Shown one piece after another: positions 43,385-58,894 of a stretch of DNA of 64,000 bases. The notes below the pieces were generated by a model. The model searched no databases. It saw nothing but the letters and a program-made list of their open reading frames with translations, and was not told the DNA's origin. Origin of the DNA: Cepaea nemoralis. Its lineage: Eukaryota; Mollusca; Gastropoda; Stylommatophora; Helicidae. The stretch spans positions 255,001 through 319,000 of the forward strand of contig JACEFZ010011691.1 in assembly GCA_014155875.1 (NCBI GenBank), written 5' to 3'. How positions within the stretch are numbered: position 1 is the stretch's first letter; the number at the start of each line of letters is the position of its first letter. A program made the translations under genes and the position numbers.

Positions 43385-43714
43385 GACAGCTGTAAAGTAA
43401 GGTAGCCACGAAGCCACCCCACTGGTTGAAATATCTGATGATGATAACAACACCGGCTCATCTGGTCATTGTTCCAGTACCCCTGTCCCGGTCAACCTTA
43501 GAAGAGAAGTTATAATTTGGGCCCAACCCAGCCTCATGTAGATAATCCTGTGACCAATCAGCCACATTTCGGAAATTAATTTGAAAGGGATTGTTGTCGA
43601 AGAAGGTCACGGCGTGTTGTGACAAAACATGGTTCCTCTTCTTGTTCTAGTCTGTGATGTTGGTGATCATGTCTGTCCAAACATTCTGTCTCTTGTGTGT
43701 TCCTCTTGTACTTC

Positions 43715-43952
43715 CTGTGCTGGACTGAATGTTGCGTGTGGATTAGCTTTACCTATTAACAGTATCCCTCGCCATCAGGCGAATCCACTCCGACTTCAGA
43801 GGTACTTGTAATTTACGTCCCCAAGTCAAGGACGGAAGATCAACATTTTAGTCCAAATGTCCGGTGTAGGGGTTGAACCCTTGACCTCGGCTTCAGCACA
43901 CCGGATGTTTAAGAAGACACGTTCTTAGCCATTCGGCCATGCTGACCTGTAT
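43715..43952 (-). mobile_element. SINE family C, minus strand
   Basis: Tail side gcgtgtggattagctttacc, middle cgccatcaggcgaatccact, head on the minus strand gtcagcatggccgaatggct with B box gggttcaacccc. A reference copy for the family. Confidence 0.85.
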
Positions 43953-44344
43953 GACAAAATTTGATTAGGCAGTCCTAAAACCACCCGTGGGATCAGAAAC
44001 TTGATCATAATGGCAAATCTTGCTTCTGTAGCCAGAAACTCAATGATGATGACTAGGTAGCCACAAAGCCACCCCACGGACTGAAAACTAAACTTCTTGA
44101 TGATGATGATAACACTTGTTTCTTATGCAATCATGGAACCAAACGGCATGTTGCGAAATTTGATGATGGCAAATTTTGATTAGTTAGCCTCAAAACCATA
44201 TCATAGGATTAATAATCTTGATGATGATGACAAAACATGATTAGACAACCACCCACGGGATCAGAAACTTGATCATAATGACAAATCTTGCTTACGTAAC
44301 CACAGGACCAAATCACTTACTGAGAAACTTGATGATGATGTTTT

Positions 44345-44640
44345 TTAATTGTTTTGTACGCTCGCTCGCTTTGAACTCAAGCGTAGTCCACAAAATCTAA
44401 GTTCCTAGCAGTGATGGGCGGAATTTTACACGTGGATTAGCTTTTCCTTATTAACAGTGTCCCTCGCCATCAGGCGAACCCATTCCGACTTCAGAGGTAC
44501 TTGTAATTTACGTCCCTAAGTCAAGGGCGACAGGTCAAGATTCTAGTCTAGTTGTCCGATGTAGGAGTGAAATTCTTAACCTCGGCATCAGCACACTGGG
44601 TGTTTAAGAACACGCGTTCTTTCACCCATGCTGACCTACA
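44345..44640 (-). mobile_element. SINE family C, minus strand
   Basis: Same layout as 43715-43952, including aactcaagcgtagtcc at the tail side and a decayed B box (aggagtgaaattctt on the plus strand). Confidence 0.8.
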
Positions 44641-44899
44641 CATGATGATGATGATTAGTTAGCCACAAAACGACTACACGGACTGAGAAACTTCATGATG
44701 ATGTCTAGTTAGCTACAAAACAACTGCACAGACAGAGAAACCGGATGATGATGATGACTACATAGCCACAGAAAGACTACACGGAATGGCAAACTTGATG
44801 ATGATGATGACTAGCTAGCCACAACACGACTACATGGACTGAGAAACTTGATGATGATGACAGAGCTTGCATATTATGTAATCATAGAACCAAACGACA

Positions 44900-45118
44900 T
44901 GTTGAGAGACTTGATGATGCATATCTAATGTTATTGATGTTTCTTCCTCCAATGCTGATTCCATTTATACCTCCTACATTTCTGAAAATATTTTCACTGT
45001 ATAGGGAAAAAAGTTCTGGAGACATTACACATCCCTGCCTAACACCTCTCTTAATAGGTTGATATTGTCCCACTTCATTATCAATCCTTATGGCAGCTTG
45101 TTGTTTCCAGTATATAAC
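44900..45118 (-). pseudogene. LINE reverse transcriptase fragment, minus strand
   Basis: Reads YWKQQAAIRIDNEVGQYQ, PIKRGVRQGCVMSPELFSLY (motif B), then GISIGGRNINNIRYA, where the catalytic YADD should follow but the fragment ends in unrelated codons. RTE-like appearance; clade tentative. Confidence 0.8.
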
Positions 45119-45124
45119 TAGTCA

Positions 45125-45738
45125 CTAAATAACCACACGGGCTGAAAAACACGCAAGTCACATGATCCAATAGAGCTCTGACCACGTCTGCCTGCCTTGG
45201 CATGCGCCACTCCCCCCCCCCCCCCCCCCCAGCGGTGCAGACCCAGCCAGTCTGTCCAACTGCTCCTTCCCCACAACATCAGCATGTCCTGACGACAAGA
45301 ATCTACCAGATACTGCCTATCTGTGATGTTTGAACTGAATCGTGCCACTCAGACATGTATGTGCTGTGTGTTCTCCAGCCAGCAGAATACCTCCTCTTCC
45401 ATTCTCGAACTAAATGTTGTGGTATCGTATGTCAGGCTCTTCTGCACTAAACATTGTCCATTAATCTTCGCTATGAATCTCTTGACATTTCTTCTTTCTC
45501 TTAGCACAGAACTATCCTTGTAGATGATTATATCACCAGGGAGAGAATCGCCGTGATGTAATTGTTGCGCCTCCCATTCAGAGTAGTCTGTCGGCCAAAC
45601 CCTGCACTCCTAGTTCATTGTTATTGTGACCTTGCTCAGGTCAGACTTTCCCTCTGGCATTCTGACCCATTCCTCTCCCAATATCCTAATGTTCTCAAGC
45701 TTAACACTTCTCTGATTGTATCCTTTGCCTGGGCCATT
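45125..45738 (-). pseudogene. RNase H-type LINE fragment, minus strand
   Basis: From the right: LENIRILGEEWVRMPEGKSD, GDIIIYKDSSV (RNase H start, normally IIYTDGSV), then decayed codons to HADVVGKEQLDRLAGSAP. The order is the same as at 63700-64000 and 24118-24250, so all three are one family. A 19-base C tract at 45212-45230 interrupts it. The 5' side stops exactly at the GTA microsatellite. Confidence 0.8.
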
Positions 45739-45739
45739 C

Positions 45740-45740
<1 letters not shown>

Positions 45741-45802
<62 letters not shown>

Positions 45803-46248
45803 TGTTGTAGTAGTAGTAATAGTAGTAGTAGTAGTAGTAGTTGTTGTTGTAGTACCAACAGTATTAACAGTAGTAGTTGTTGTATTGATAGTTGTAGCTG
45901 TAAAAGTACTATCAGTAGTACTAGTAGCAGTAGTAGTAGTAGTAGTAGTATTAGCAGTAGTTGTTGCTGTAGTACCAACAGTGGTAATCATAGTTGTTGT
46001 ATTGAAAGTTGTAGCTGTAAAAGTACTATCAGTAGTAGTAGGTAGTAGTAGTAGTAGTAGTTGTTGTTGTTGTTGTTGTACCAGCAGTAGTAACAGTAGT
46101 AGTAAATGTTGTATTGATAGTTGTAGCTGTAAAAGTACTATCAGTAGTACTAGTAGCAGTAGTAGTAGTAGCAGTAGTAGTAGTAGTAGTAGTAGTAATA
46201 GTAGTAGTAGTAGTAGCAATTTTAGTAGTAGTCATTGTAGCAGTAGTG

Positions 46249-46279
<31 letters not shown>

Positions 46280-46707
46280 AGTAGTAGTAGTAGTAGTCGT
46301 TGTAGCAGTAGTAGTAGTAGTAGTAGCAGTAGTAGTAGTAGTAGCAGTAATAGTAGTAGCAATTTTAGTAGTAGTCGTTGTAGCAGTAGTAGTAGTAGTA
46401 GTAGAGTAGTTGTAGTAGTAGTAGTAGTCGTTGTAGTAGTAGTAGTAGAATAGTAGTAGTAGTAGTAGCAATGTTAGTAGTAGTCGTAGTAGTAGTAGTA
46501 GTAGAAGTAGTAGCAATTTTAGTAGTAGTCGTTGTAGCAGTAGTAGTAGTAGTAGTAGCAGCAGCGGTAGTAGAGTAGTAGTAGAAGTAGTAGCAATTTT
46601 AGTAGTAGTCGTTGTATCAGTAGTAGTAGTAGTAGTAGTAGTAGTAGCAGCAGCGGTAGTAGTAGTAGTAGTAGAGTAGTAGTTGTAGTAGTAGTAGTAG
46701 TAGTAGT

Positions 46708-46748
<41 letters not shown>

Positions 46749-46795
46749 TAGCAATTTTAGTAGTAGTAGTAGTAGTAATAATAGTAGTAACAGCC

Positions 46796-46861
<66 letters not shown>

Positions 46862-46978
46862 ACAGTAGTAGTAGTAGTAGTAGTAGTAGCAATTTTAGTA
46901 GTAGTAGTAGTAGTAGTAATAGTAGTAGTAGTAACAGTAGTAGTAGTAGTAGTAGTAGTAGTTGTTGTTGTTGTTGTA
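45741..46978. repeat. 1.24-kb GTA/TAG trinucleotide microsatellite
   Basis: Long (agt)n with interspersed tgt, agc and caatttt variants; a word of about 20 bases containing agcaattttagtagtagtc recurs, showing block duplication. Leu, Ser or Thr homopolymer frames on either strand are artefacts. Confidence 0.97.
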
Positions 46979-48020
46979 ACAATAGTAGTTGTAGATTTCT
47001 GCTCAAGGCCTGCAGTCTGCTAGCCAGAGCCGTGCTGGAAGTAATGACTGCAGCTCAAAAATCTATAATCTGCTTTCAAGTTCACTCGAGACGGTGAATG
47101 CTTAATTTATGGCCTGGAAAATTGATTACAAATATGGGAAGCAACTAGGTCGGCAAGGAAGGGATAACTGAAATATGATGCTATAAACATTCATGGAAGC
47201 TTGATGTATAGTACAGCCCGCTGAACACAGCACAAGGGTATGTTTATAACAAAACAGCATTTATATAAATATCACATGTTTGACAGGTCATCTTGTTAGC
47301 AAAACAATTTCTGATTGCACATTTAATGGAGAGCATAATTTGTGACAGCACTGTCAGATGATCAGTGCTGTCGTGACTGCACAATTTTATAAAGAATGCA
47401 CTTTCATCAGCACATCAATGGCATAATGTTATATCAGACTACTTTTTCTATACAACTATTGAACGAAAATTACATAGAAAACCAAGGTAACAGTGTCTAG
47501 AAATCCAGTATAAAATTGCCTAGAAAATCAATTTAAAGTTGTCATGGAAATCAACGAAAAGCTGTTTTGAAGACTAACGAAAATTGCACAGAGAAAAGGG
47601 GAAAAATTGCATTAAAAAGCAATGTAATTTGTCTTGAAAACGTAAAAGTTGCCAAGGAAACCAACGTGGATGTGCCCAGAAAACCAAGATACAATTGTTG
47701 AAGTGTATCAAGTTAAAACTGGCTGAAGCCATCGTTATTAAGCCAATAATAAGCCAGAAGCCAATTTTATGCAAACAGAAAGACATGATGGTCAATTTAA
47801 ACCTACCACTGTAGACAATTGAAATTACTGTATATTTGAGTTTGAAGGATTTGTCAAATTACTTTAGTTTATGTTGTGTGAATTTTGCTGTATATATCCC
47901 GACGAGATACAGCGAAATATGTCAGACAATAAATCTTGCAATCTATTCTCTGTGCCTTTGTTAGTCAAGATAAAATTGTGTCGAAAACCAAAGTAAAGTT
48001 ATCTGGAAAACCCTGTTAGG
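46979..48020. other. AT-rich sequence with degenerate repeats, no gene
   Basis: At 47470-47790 short words such as gttgtcatggaaatcaacg and agaaaaccaa recur irregularly. At 48021-48055 a tail fragment of SINE family B (ggttgcaacgtcc) is seen. Confidence 0.4.
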
Positions 48021-48097
48021 TTGGTTGCAACGTCCAGTAAAGGACATGCAACTAATTGTTGTTGTCATATTGCTGTCATTAACATTAGATAATATGA

Positions 48098-48345
48098 ACT
48101 CAGCCGGTCTCCGTGGAAAAGGCGTTACGAACGTGGTTCGTAATGCCGCTTGCCTGTGTTCGAAACACAGCTGCGACCGATTTTGCAGCAGACCGTTTCG
48201 CGCTGGGGTTTAACATGTTGGTATAGGAGCCGGTCGTTCAGAAAACAATGACAAACTACTGAAAGTAAACTTGCCATGACATCAACAACAGCAGTGATGG
48301 TTTTGACAGCGATGTCCTGTAAATAGGATATGCAAAAAATAAATA
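48098..48345 (+). mobile_element. SINE family B, complete copy
   Basis: Head with ccggtctccgtggaaaaggc and a good B box at gtgttcgaaacacag, body with agaaaacaatgacaaactac, tail ending in a (aata)n run at 48337-48357. Confidence 0.85.
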
Positions 48346-48541
48346 AATAAATAAATATGAACTCAAGAAGCCAATAGTGTTGCTACTTTGTGGAAACTGG
48401 ATATTTATTTGGGTCTACACCGCTAGCTACTTCTTAGGTTCTCCTCAGTGAAATCATTTGGCCGGGAGATGCGCTCTTCTGTCATTCTGTATCCTCTGCT
48501 GTGTTCCTTCGTTCTGAGTCAGTCCATCGTCTGAGATGCTT
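48346..48541 (-). other. RFESD: presumed 3' UTR and flank of the Rieske gene
   Basis: Minus-strand sequence following the stop codon at 48542. No AATAAA near the stop; aataaa-like runs occur on the plus strand only. Confidence 0.35.
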
Positions 48542-48625
48542 CTAGAGGAACGGGTAGAGGGCAAGCTGGGATATGTACTCCACAAACACGTGACCGTTCT
48601 CACACTTCACTGGGTAGACCTGTTG
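48542..48625 (-). CDS. RFESD: Rieske-domain protein, last coding exon
   Basis: On the minus strand an acceptor ttctggctggttgcag (AG at 48627-48626) opens into 27 codons, QQVYPVKCENGHVFVEYISQ and LALYPFL, then TAG at 48544-48542. Read in phase 0 it continues the 52542-52657 exon across a 3.9-kb intron. The stretch Q-x-Y-P-V-K-x-E-x-G-x-V-F-V-E is the last beta strand pair of Rieske ferredoxin-like domains; in vertebrate RFESD the equivalent is QRIHTVTVDNGNIYVTL. The short hydrophobic tail after VEY has no known role. A decayed copy of the start of this exon lies at 49177-49235. Confidence 0.75.
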   Translation of the reverse strand, partial: QQVYPVKCENGHVFVEYISQLALYPFL

Positions 48626-48659
48626 CTGCAACCAGCCAGAACACGGGGATTAGTGGCAG

Positions 48660-49176
48660 AGATACGCGTATCAAACAGCCAGACATTTTCACACAGAGCC
48701 AGACATTATCACAGACAACCAGACATTATCATAGACAGACATTTTCACAGACAAACAATTCTCACAAACAGACATTCTCCCAGACAGCCACACAGTCTTC
48801 CAGACAGATAGACAAACATTCTCACAAGCAGACATTCTCAGAGACATTCATACATTCTCACAGAAAGAAAAAAAAACATTCTCATAGACAGACATTCTCA
48901 CAAACAGACATTCTCACAGACAGTCAGACATTCTCACAGACAAATATTCTCGCAGACAGACAGACATTCTCACAGACAGACATTCTCACAGGCATATATT
49001 CTCACAGACAGCCAGACATTATCACAGACATATATTCTCACAGACAGACATCACAGACAGCAAGACATTCTCACAGACATATATTCTCACAGACTGCTGA
49101 ACATTCTCTCAAAAATACCATCATTTTCATAGACAGACATTCTCACAGATAAACATTATCACAGACAGACAGGACG
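48660..49176. repeat. minisatellite of acagacattctcac-type units
   Basis: Irregular 16-30 base units combining cagacagacattctcacaga with cagccagacattatcacaga. It lies in the Rieske intron, 35 bases upstream of the last exon (in gene sense). Confidence 0.85.
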
Positions 49177-49235
49177 TCATTCTTACACTTAACTGGGTAG
49201 ATTTGTTATCGCAACCAGACAGAGAACAATGCCAC
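49177..49235 (-). pseudogene. decayed duplicate of the last Rieske exon start
   Basis: On the minus strand ctgtctggttgcgataacaa and atctacccagttaagtgtaa match ggctggttgcagcaacaggt and ctacccagtgaagtgtgaga of the real exon. The acceptor AG has become GA and the first codon is TAA, so it should not be spliced in. Confidence 0.75.
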
Positions 49236-50492
<1,257 letters not shown>

Positions 50493-50745
50493 AACAGGCT
50501 CCGTGACGAAGAAGTTAAGATGCACAATTCGTAATCCCACATACAGCGTTCAATACACAGCTGCGGGCGATTTGGAAGCAGATTGTCTTGGGCTGGTTTT
50601 CATTTAATGATGTGAGTACCGGTCGTTCAGAAAGCAATGGCAAACTACTGAACGTAAACTTGCCAAGAAATTGCAAACCGCCAAATAATGCTGGGGTTGA
50701 CTGCGACGTCTTGTAAAAAGATATTGCAACTAACTTAACTGATTA
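50493..50745 (+). mobile_element. SINE family B, complete copy
   Basis: Head ggctccgtgacgaagaagtt, then cgtaatcccacatacagcg, body gaaagcaatggcaaactact, tail ggttgactgcgacgtcttgt and ttgcaactaactt. Confidence 0.85.
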
Positions 50746-51137
50746 AGAGCCATGGGATGATTGATCGTCTCAAGTGACTTCCTCTATCTGCCATGAGCTT
50801 ATATACTGTAATCTTCCCTAAGCACCCTCTTTTTAATTTAATATATAATACAAAATGTCTGCTACCACATTAATAACTTTTAAGTCATAACTGTGACACA
50901 CGTCTGCTTCCCATTTTCAGCCATCCATGTTTGTTTGGTCCACACCTTATATTTGTTTGGAACTGAATATGTTAAGTGTTCTTCGCGAAGCTGACTGCTC
51001 ACCAGTCGCATACGGTTACAAACAGTACCGTGGTGCTGCTCCGTGTGTGGCACACGTGACAGTGCCACGTCAGGTTAACAACCGTGCAACCAGTTAATGA
51101 CACAAAACGTCACGTTGGATACTCAAAGAGATCTCCC

Positions 51138-51590
51138 ATGGCGGCTATGGTTACCACTTAACAGGGCAAACCATTTATCAGGGCAAACATCGTGAAGTAA
51201 AGAAGGACAAAGTAGTTCATTCGCCACTGTCTGATAGAAATGGCGAAATCAAGCCAAACTGGTGCAAGCCCAAGGGTACCGACAACAAAGAGAGGAGAAG
51301 ATTCGGGGGTCAGTACAAGATGCCCTACATTGGTTACGGTACCTGGAAGAAGTGCCAGCACGTCTGCCACGATGGCTTCAAGAAATTCCTCGTTCACAAG
51401 GTCCAGGAACTGCAAGTGCTCCTGATGCAGACCCGCACATTTTCAGCTGAGACTGCCCACAATGTCTCCAGCAGGAGGAGGAAAGACATTGTCGTGCGTG
51501 CCTAGCAGTTGGTTATCAAGGCGACCAACCCATCGCTCGCCTCCGAGCCAACGAGGATGAGCAACTTAATCATTTGCTTACAAAATAAAT
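51138..51590 (+). pseudogene. RPL32: processed pseudogene of ribosomal protein L32
   Basis: An intronless, broken copy of the large-subunit ribosomal protein eL32, antisense inside the Rieske intron. The N-terminus is visible as MAAM at 51138, followed by a stop, IVK, RTK and FIRH in one frame. After a frameshift near 51220-51240 come IKPNWCKPKGTDNKERRRFG, GQYKMPYIGYGTWKKCQHVC, GFKKFLVHKVQELQVLLMQT and AETAHNVSSRRRKDIVVRA. Then TAG replaces a codon before QLVIKATNP, and later codons are decayed. Most of the roughly 135-residue family length is represented. Three premature stops and one frameshift exclude function. An AATAAA at 51584-51589 fits an mRNA origin; no poly(A) tail remains. Confidence 0.92.
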
Positions 51591-51796
51591 GTTATAAACT
51601 ATTTTTCTTTTTAAATTAGAGTAGCCGGGATTAGATCTAGGCTGGCAATGGTTACTCTGTGGATTTTATGCTTTGATTGTCAACAGACCCCCAACCCAAA
51701 CCCTAGGAGAAAACTAAGAGTTAAAAGATGCAGTGTAACATCACCAGACATCTCAAGTCTGATTATTCCCTTTACTTTACCCATAATGTTTGGCGT

Positions 51797-52036
51797 CCTA
51801 TTATACGATCGCTGTCAACATCAGCATCTTTCCACACCTTGTCCAGATGATTGTTGGTTTCTTGGCAAGATTACGCTCAGTAGTTTGCCATTGCTTTCTG
51901 AGCGGCCAGCTCACATACCCCGTAAGTTACCGACGCGATTCGAACCACTGCTGATTCTCACCGCCGTCACGTTACCTAGGAGAGTATACGAGATTACGGA
52001 GAAAAGTTTCTAACCTCTAGGCCAGGAAGCCGACTG
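51797..52036 (-). mobile_element. SINE family B, minus strand, best head
   Basis: On the minus strand the head shows A box tggcctagaggttag and B box ggttcgaatcg, both close to consensus for RNA polymerase III, then the standard body and a gttgacagcgat tail. Highly similar to 1792-2035, so these form a subfamily. Confidence 0.9.
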
Positions 52037-52126
52037 ATATACGATAGTTTGCAAAATAGAGTTATCCCTCTCAACGGCACAAAGCCTGGGCTAAATTTAG
52101 AGACCATGTTTTTTTCCATACAGCAT

Positions 52127-52127
<1 letters not shown>

Positions 52128-52205
<78 letters not shown>

Positions 52206-52215
52206 CTCTCTCTCT
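52128..52215. repeat. (CT)n microsatellite
   Basis: About 85 bases, with two ttt interruptions near 52199-52205. Confidence 0.97.
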
Positions 52216-52541
52216 CTGCCTGCCTAGTTTACTCCAGAGGAAAGGTAAAAAGGTAACACAAATACACCTGGAACAAGTCAAGCTGCAGAAGCTGCCGGAC
52301 CAACAAAGCAATGCTCTAACTATATGCCCGTCGAAGCTTCTTTCCTAAACCTCTTGACCACCAAACCTTAGGGCCTGGTCTACCCTGCATGACATTTAGT
52401 CTTTAGGTTGCATATCCTCTCCTGTCATACGGTATCTCAATAATATCTGACTAAGATCTTACTTAACTTTAACGATAATTACCTTAAAAATTATCCTCAA
52501 ATTACTCTTATCATCATTAAAAAAAAACAAAAAAAATTTAC
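52216..52541. other. unassigned intronic sequence
   Basis: A-rich stretch at 52519-52536 just inside the splice donor of the Rieske exon (minus strand). Nothing else recognised. Confidence 0.3.
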
Positions 52542-52657
52542 CTTCAGTCCGATGTCCGATTCTCCGGTCCTCAGGTCAAACATGAACGCATGCCATGGAC
52601 ACATCACGTGACATGCTCCTTTGTGTTCCTCGATGTCGCCCTCATACAGGGGACCAC
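52542..52657 (-). CDS. RFESD: Rieske-domain protein, internal exon with second cluster-binding loop
   Basis: A 116-base minus-strand exon bounded by acceptor tccattctccag (AG at 52659-52658) and donor GTAAAT at 52541. It starts with two bases of a split codon, then GPLYEGDIEEHKGACHVMCP, WHAFMFDLRTGESDIGLK, and ends in phase 0. Rieske proteins bind a [2Fe-2S] cluster by C-x-H-x(15-17)-C-x-x-H; the second pair is visible as C-P-W-H, followed by F-D-L-x-T-G-E, as in RFESD-type and dioxygenase ferredoxins. The first pair (C-x-H-x-G) should be at the end of the preceding exon. I looked for it from 52658 to 64000 and did not find it, so that exon may lie beyond the window. Function of RFESD proteins is not well known; electron transfer is inferred. 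Confidence 0.85.
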
Positions 52658-52777
52658 CTGGAGAATGGAGATAGAGGCAGTCAGTTGGTGTTCTCGTGCA
52701 GACAGAATTGTGGGAATGCTAGACGTGGACACACGTGGCTGCGTGTGGTTCAGTGTATATGTGAACGCACGTGTGAG

Positions 52778-52856
<79 letters not shown>

Positions 52857-52930
52857 ACAACATCAACATCATCATCACCACCATCATCACCAGTATCATA
52901 ATCACCATCACCATCATCATCATCAACATT
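52778..52930. repeat. (CAT)n microsatellite
   Basis: About 150 bases of atc triplets with aac and acc interruptions; lies in the Rieske gene, presumed intron. Confidence 0.95.
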
Positions 52931-53037
52931 TAGTTGGCCATCTGCAGAAGCTTTGCCGACATCACGGCAAGTAGAAAAAGACTACTGTTCCATTGTTGTT
53001 GCAATAAACACCATTAGCACTCCTTTTATTGATTACT

Positions 53038-55915
<2,878 letters not shown>

Positions 55916-56139
55916 TATAGATTGCACATTGTCCATGCTTTTTAATGTTTATTGTTCCGGTGTTGTCTTTTTCGTCTATGATTAGCTACTTACGTGATGT
56001 ATGAATAACATAATGTATGAGAACTTAGAGATAAGAAGAGCAGAATATCAAACGGGCCTGCATGCCCAATTCTTATCGCTTTGAAAATAAAGTTTATTCG
56101 TTCGTTTGTAGTTCTCCCGGTTGATAAATTTCTGCGAAA
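55916..56139. other. unassigned
   Basis: No recognised feature; AATAAA at 56085-56090. Confidence 0.3.
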
Positions 56140-56335
56140 TACCGAGCCGATGGTTCAAAATCTGCCGCAGGCAATTTAAAAGCAAAAGGCTGTGTGTTGA
56201 TTTCTATGGTATAAACGTGGGCGGTTAAGAAAACAACGCAAGCTACTGAACTAAACTTGATTAGTAAATCACAAACGAAAAAAAAATGTTGGGGTTGAGT
56301 GCAACATCCTATAAAAGACATTCAACAAACTTTAG
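56140..56335 (+). mobile_element. SINE family B, diverged copy
   Basis: Body agaaaacaacgcaagctact and tail gttggggttgagtgcaacat; poor head. Confidence 0.7.
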
Positions 56336-56970
<635 letters not shown>

Positions 56971-57139
56971 TCATGTGACATATAGACCAATGGAAACTGG
57001 TTGGTCCATGTCAATATGACATTGGTAGCCTTCACTTCCCCACACATGCCCTAGTATCCGTGTTAGTCTGGATACGGAATGACAACTGGGTCGGCAGACA
57101 ATCCAGGGTTGACGTGACATCAATCTGTTCAAGTGTGAA
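56971..57139. other. unassigned
   Basis: Nothing recognised. Confidence 0.3.
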
Positions 57140-57480
57140 GCCATGCATGTAAACCACTCCACTCATGTAAGCCACCCCACTTCTGTAAGCCACTTCACTC
57201 TTGTAAACTACACCTGTAAGAAACTCCGCTCCTGTAAGCCACTCCTATAAGCCACTCATGTAAGCCACCCCACTTCTGTAAGCCACTTCACTCTTGTAAA
57301 CTACACCTGTAAGAAACTCCGCTCCTGTAAGCCACTCCTATAAGCCACTCATGTAAGCCACTCATGTGAGCCACTCCACTCCTGCAAGCCACTCATGTAA
57401 GTCACTCCACTCCTGCAAAGCCACTCCACTCCTGCAAGCCACTCCTGTAAGTCACTCCACTCCTGCAAGCCACTGAGTTG
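57140..57480. repeat. nested repeat of gtaagccactc words
   Basis: Short units (tgtaagccactcatgtaagc, ctcctgcaagccactc) and a larger segment of about 98 bases duplicated at 57160-57255 and 57258-57355. Confidence 0.85.
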
Positions 57481-57917
57481 TCTCGCTCTCCGTCAGTAGC
57501 AACATAAGTAAATTAATGTAAGTCACGCACAACTCACGGTAATTAAACCATCAGAGATAAAGTTATTGCTATTAGTGTAATGCTTCAGGAAGAACCAACG
57601 AATATCTCATTGCTACAGGTATACGTATAAAGAACAATGGTGAAACAGGAAGACGTTCAAGCTGTGCATAATATTCATAACAAATACTGTAAACATTATT
57701 AGTAAAATGACTGATTCAGCGACGAAGGATAATATATCGCCATTTGGACAGAAGGACGGTATATCGCTGTAATAAGGTCATCGTGTTATTTGCTTTGTTT
57801 CGCGGTATCTACTGCAATCTAAAATTTCAGTGAACGGAAATTTATATGATCAAACTTGTTCATTTGATTGATTGCCATGTTTGGTCCAACCCTACTTTTT
57901 GTTTAACTCTTAATCAG

Positions 57918-57956
<39 letters not shown>

Positions 57957-58102
57957 GAATATGTTATTGAAAATCTGGACTTAGAAATAAGAAATGAAGA
58001 CGAATAAGTTATAGAAAACGTCTAGGAAATCGAGATGAAGAATTACGTCTAAAACAACATTCCGGACGAATGCAGAAGATGAAATGAAGAATGGAATTTG
58101 TT
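57481..58102. other. unassigned, with (AAT)n
   Basis: (aat)n at 57919-57955. Otherwise AT-rich and unrecognised. Confidence 0.35.
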
Positions 58103-58365
58103 TCCCATTAGCTCACTTTGAACTTCGGCGTAGTCCACACTGGACTCATTCTTGTATGTGGGCCAGCTTTCTCTACTACCAGTGTCCCTTGCCAACAAGC
58201 GAACCCACTCCGACTGCCGAGGTGGTTTAATTCACGTCCCCAAGCCAAGGACGAAAAGTTATTGTTTAAGTCCAGCTGACCGGTGTAGGGAGAGAACCGC
58301 CTGTCTCAATATCCGCGCACTGGAAGGTCAAGAGTGAGAGTCGCGATCACACGACTTCCAAACAA
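58103..58365 (-). mobile_element. SINE family C, minus strand, diverged
   Basis: Tail side cgtagtccacactggactca, middle caacaagcgaacccactccg, then ccccaagccaaggacgaaaa; the head is degraded. Confidence 0.75.
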
Positions 58366-58389
58366 GAGATACACTGATAACAGTCTGCA

Positions 58390-58860
58390 TTGTGATAATG
58401 ATGAACTGTCTATAGCCAATGCAACATTTCCAACGAACTAACCATAACCAATACAACATTTCCAACGAACTAACCATAACCAACATAATATTTCCAGCGA
58501 ACTAACCATAACCAATACAATATTTCCAAAGAACTAAACATAACAAATACAACAATTCCAACGAACTAACCATAACCAATACAACATTTCAAATGAGCTA
58601 ACCATAGCCAGTACATTTCAAATGAAATAATCATAACCAATACACCATTTCAAATGAATTAACCATTGCCAATACAGCATTCCAAATGAACTAACCATAG
58701 CAAACGCAATATTTCGAATGAACTAATCATATCCAATGCAACATTTCAAATGAACTAACCATGGTCAATACACCATTTCAAATGAACTAACCGTAGCCAA
58801 TGAATCATTAAAATGAACTAACCATAGCCAATACAGCATTTCAACAACTTCCTAGAAAGT
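58390..58860. repeat. ~32-bp degenerate minisatellite, about 14 copies
   Basis: Unit aacgaactaaccataaccaa plus tacaacatttcc; the right half changes to aatgaactaaccatagccaa. Confidence 0.9.
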
Positions 58861-58894
58861 TGTTTACTAGTACCAGGAAATAGCAGATGGCACA

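Larger units (their letters stand above)
43385..44920. repeat. degenerate ~60-bp repeat rich in GATGATGATGA, interrupted by SINEs
   Basis: Recurring tagccacaaaacgactacac, ggactgagaaacttgatgat and gatgatgatgac words from 43385-43460, 43955-44345 and 44640-44920, with two family C SINEs inserted between them. Confidence 0.75.

Noticed and set aside
51240..51505. Three overlapping short plus-strand frames as separate small genes
   Set aside because: They are frames of one RPL32 processed pseudogene; only the frame with MPYIGYGTW is ribosomal.
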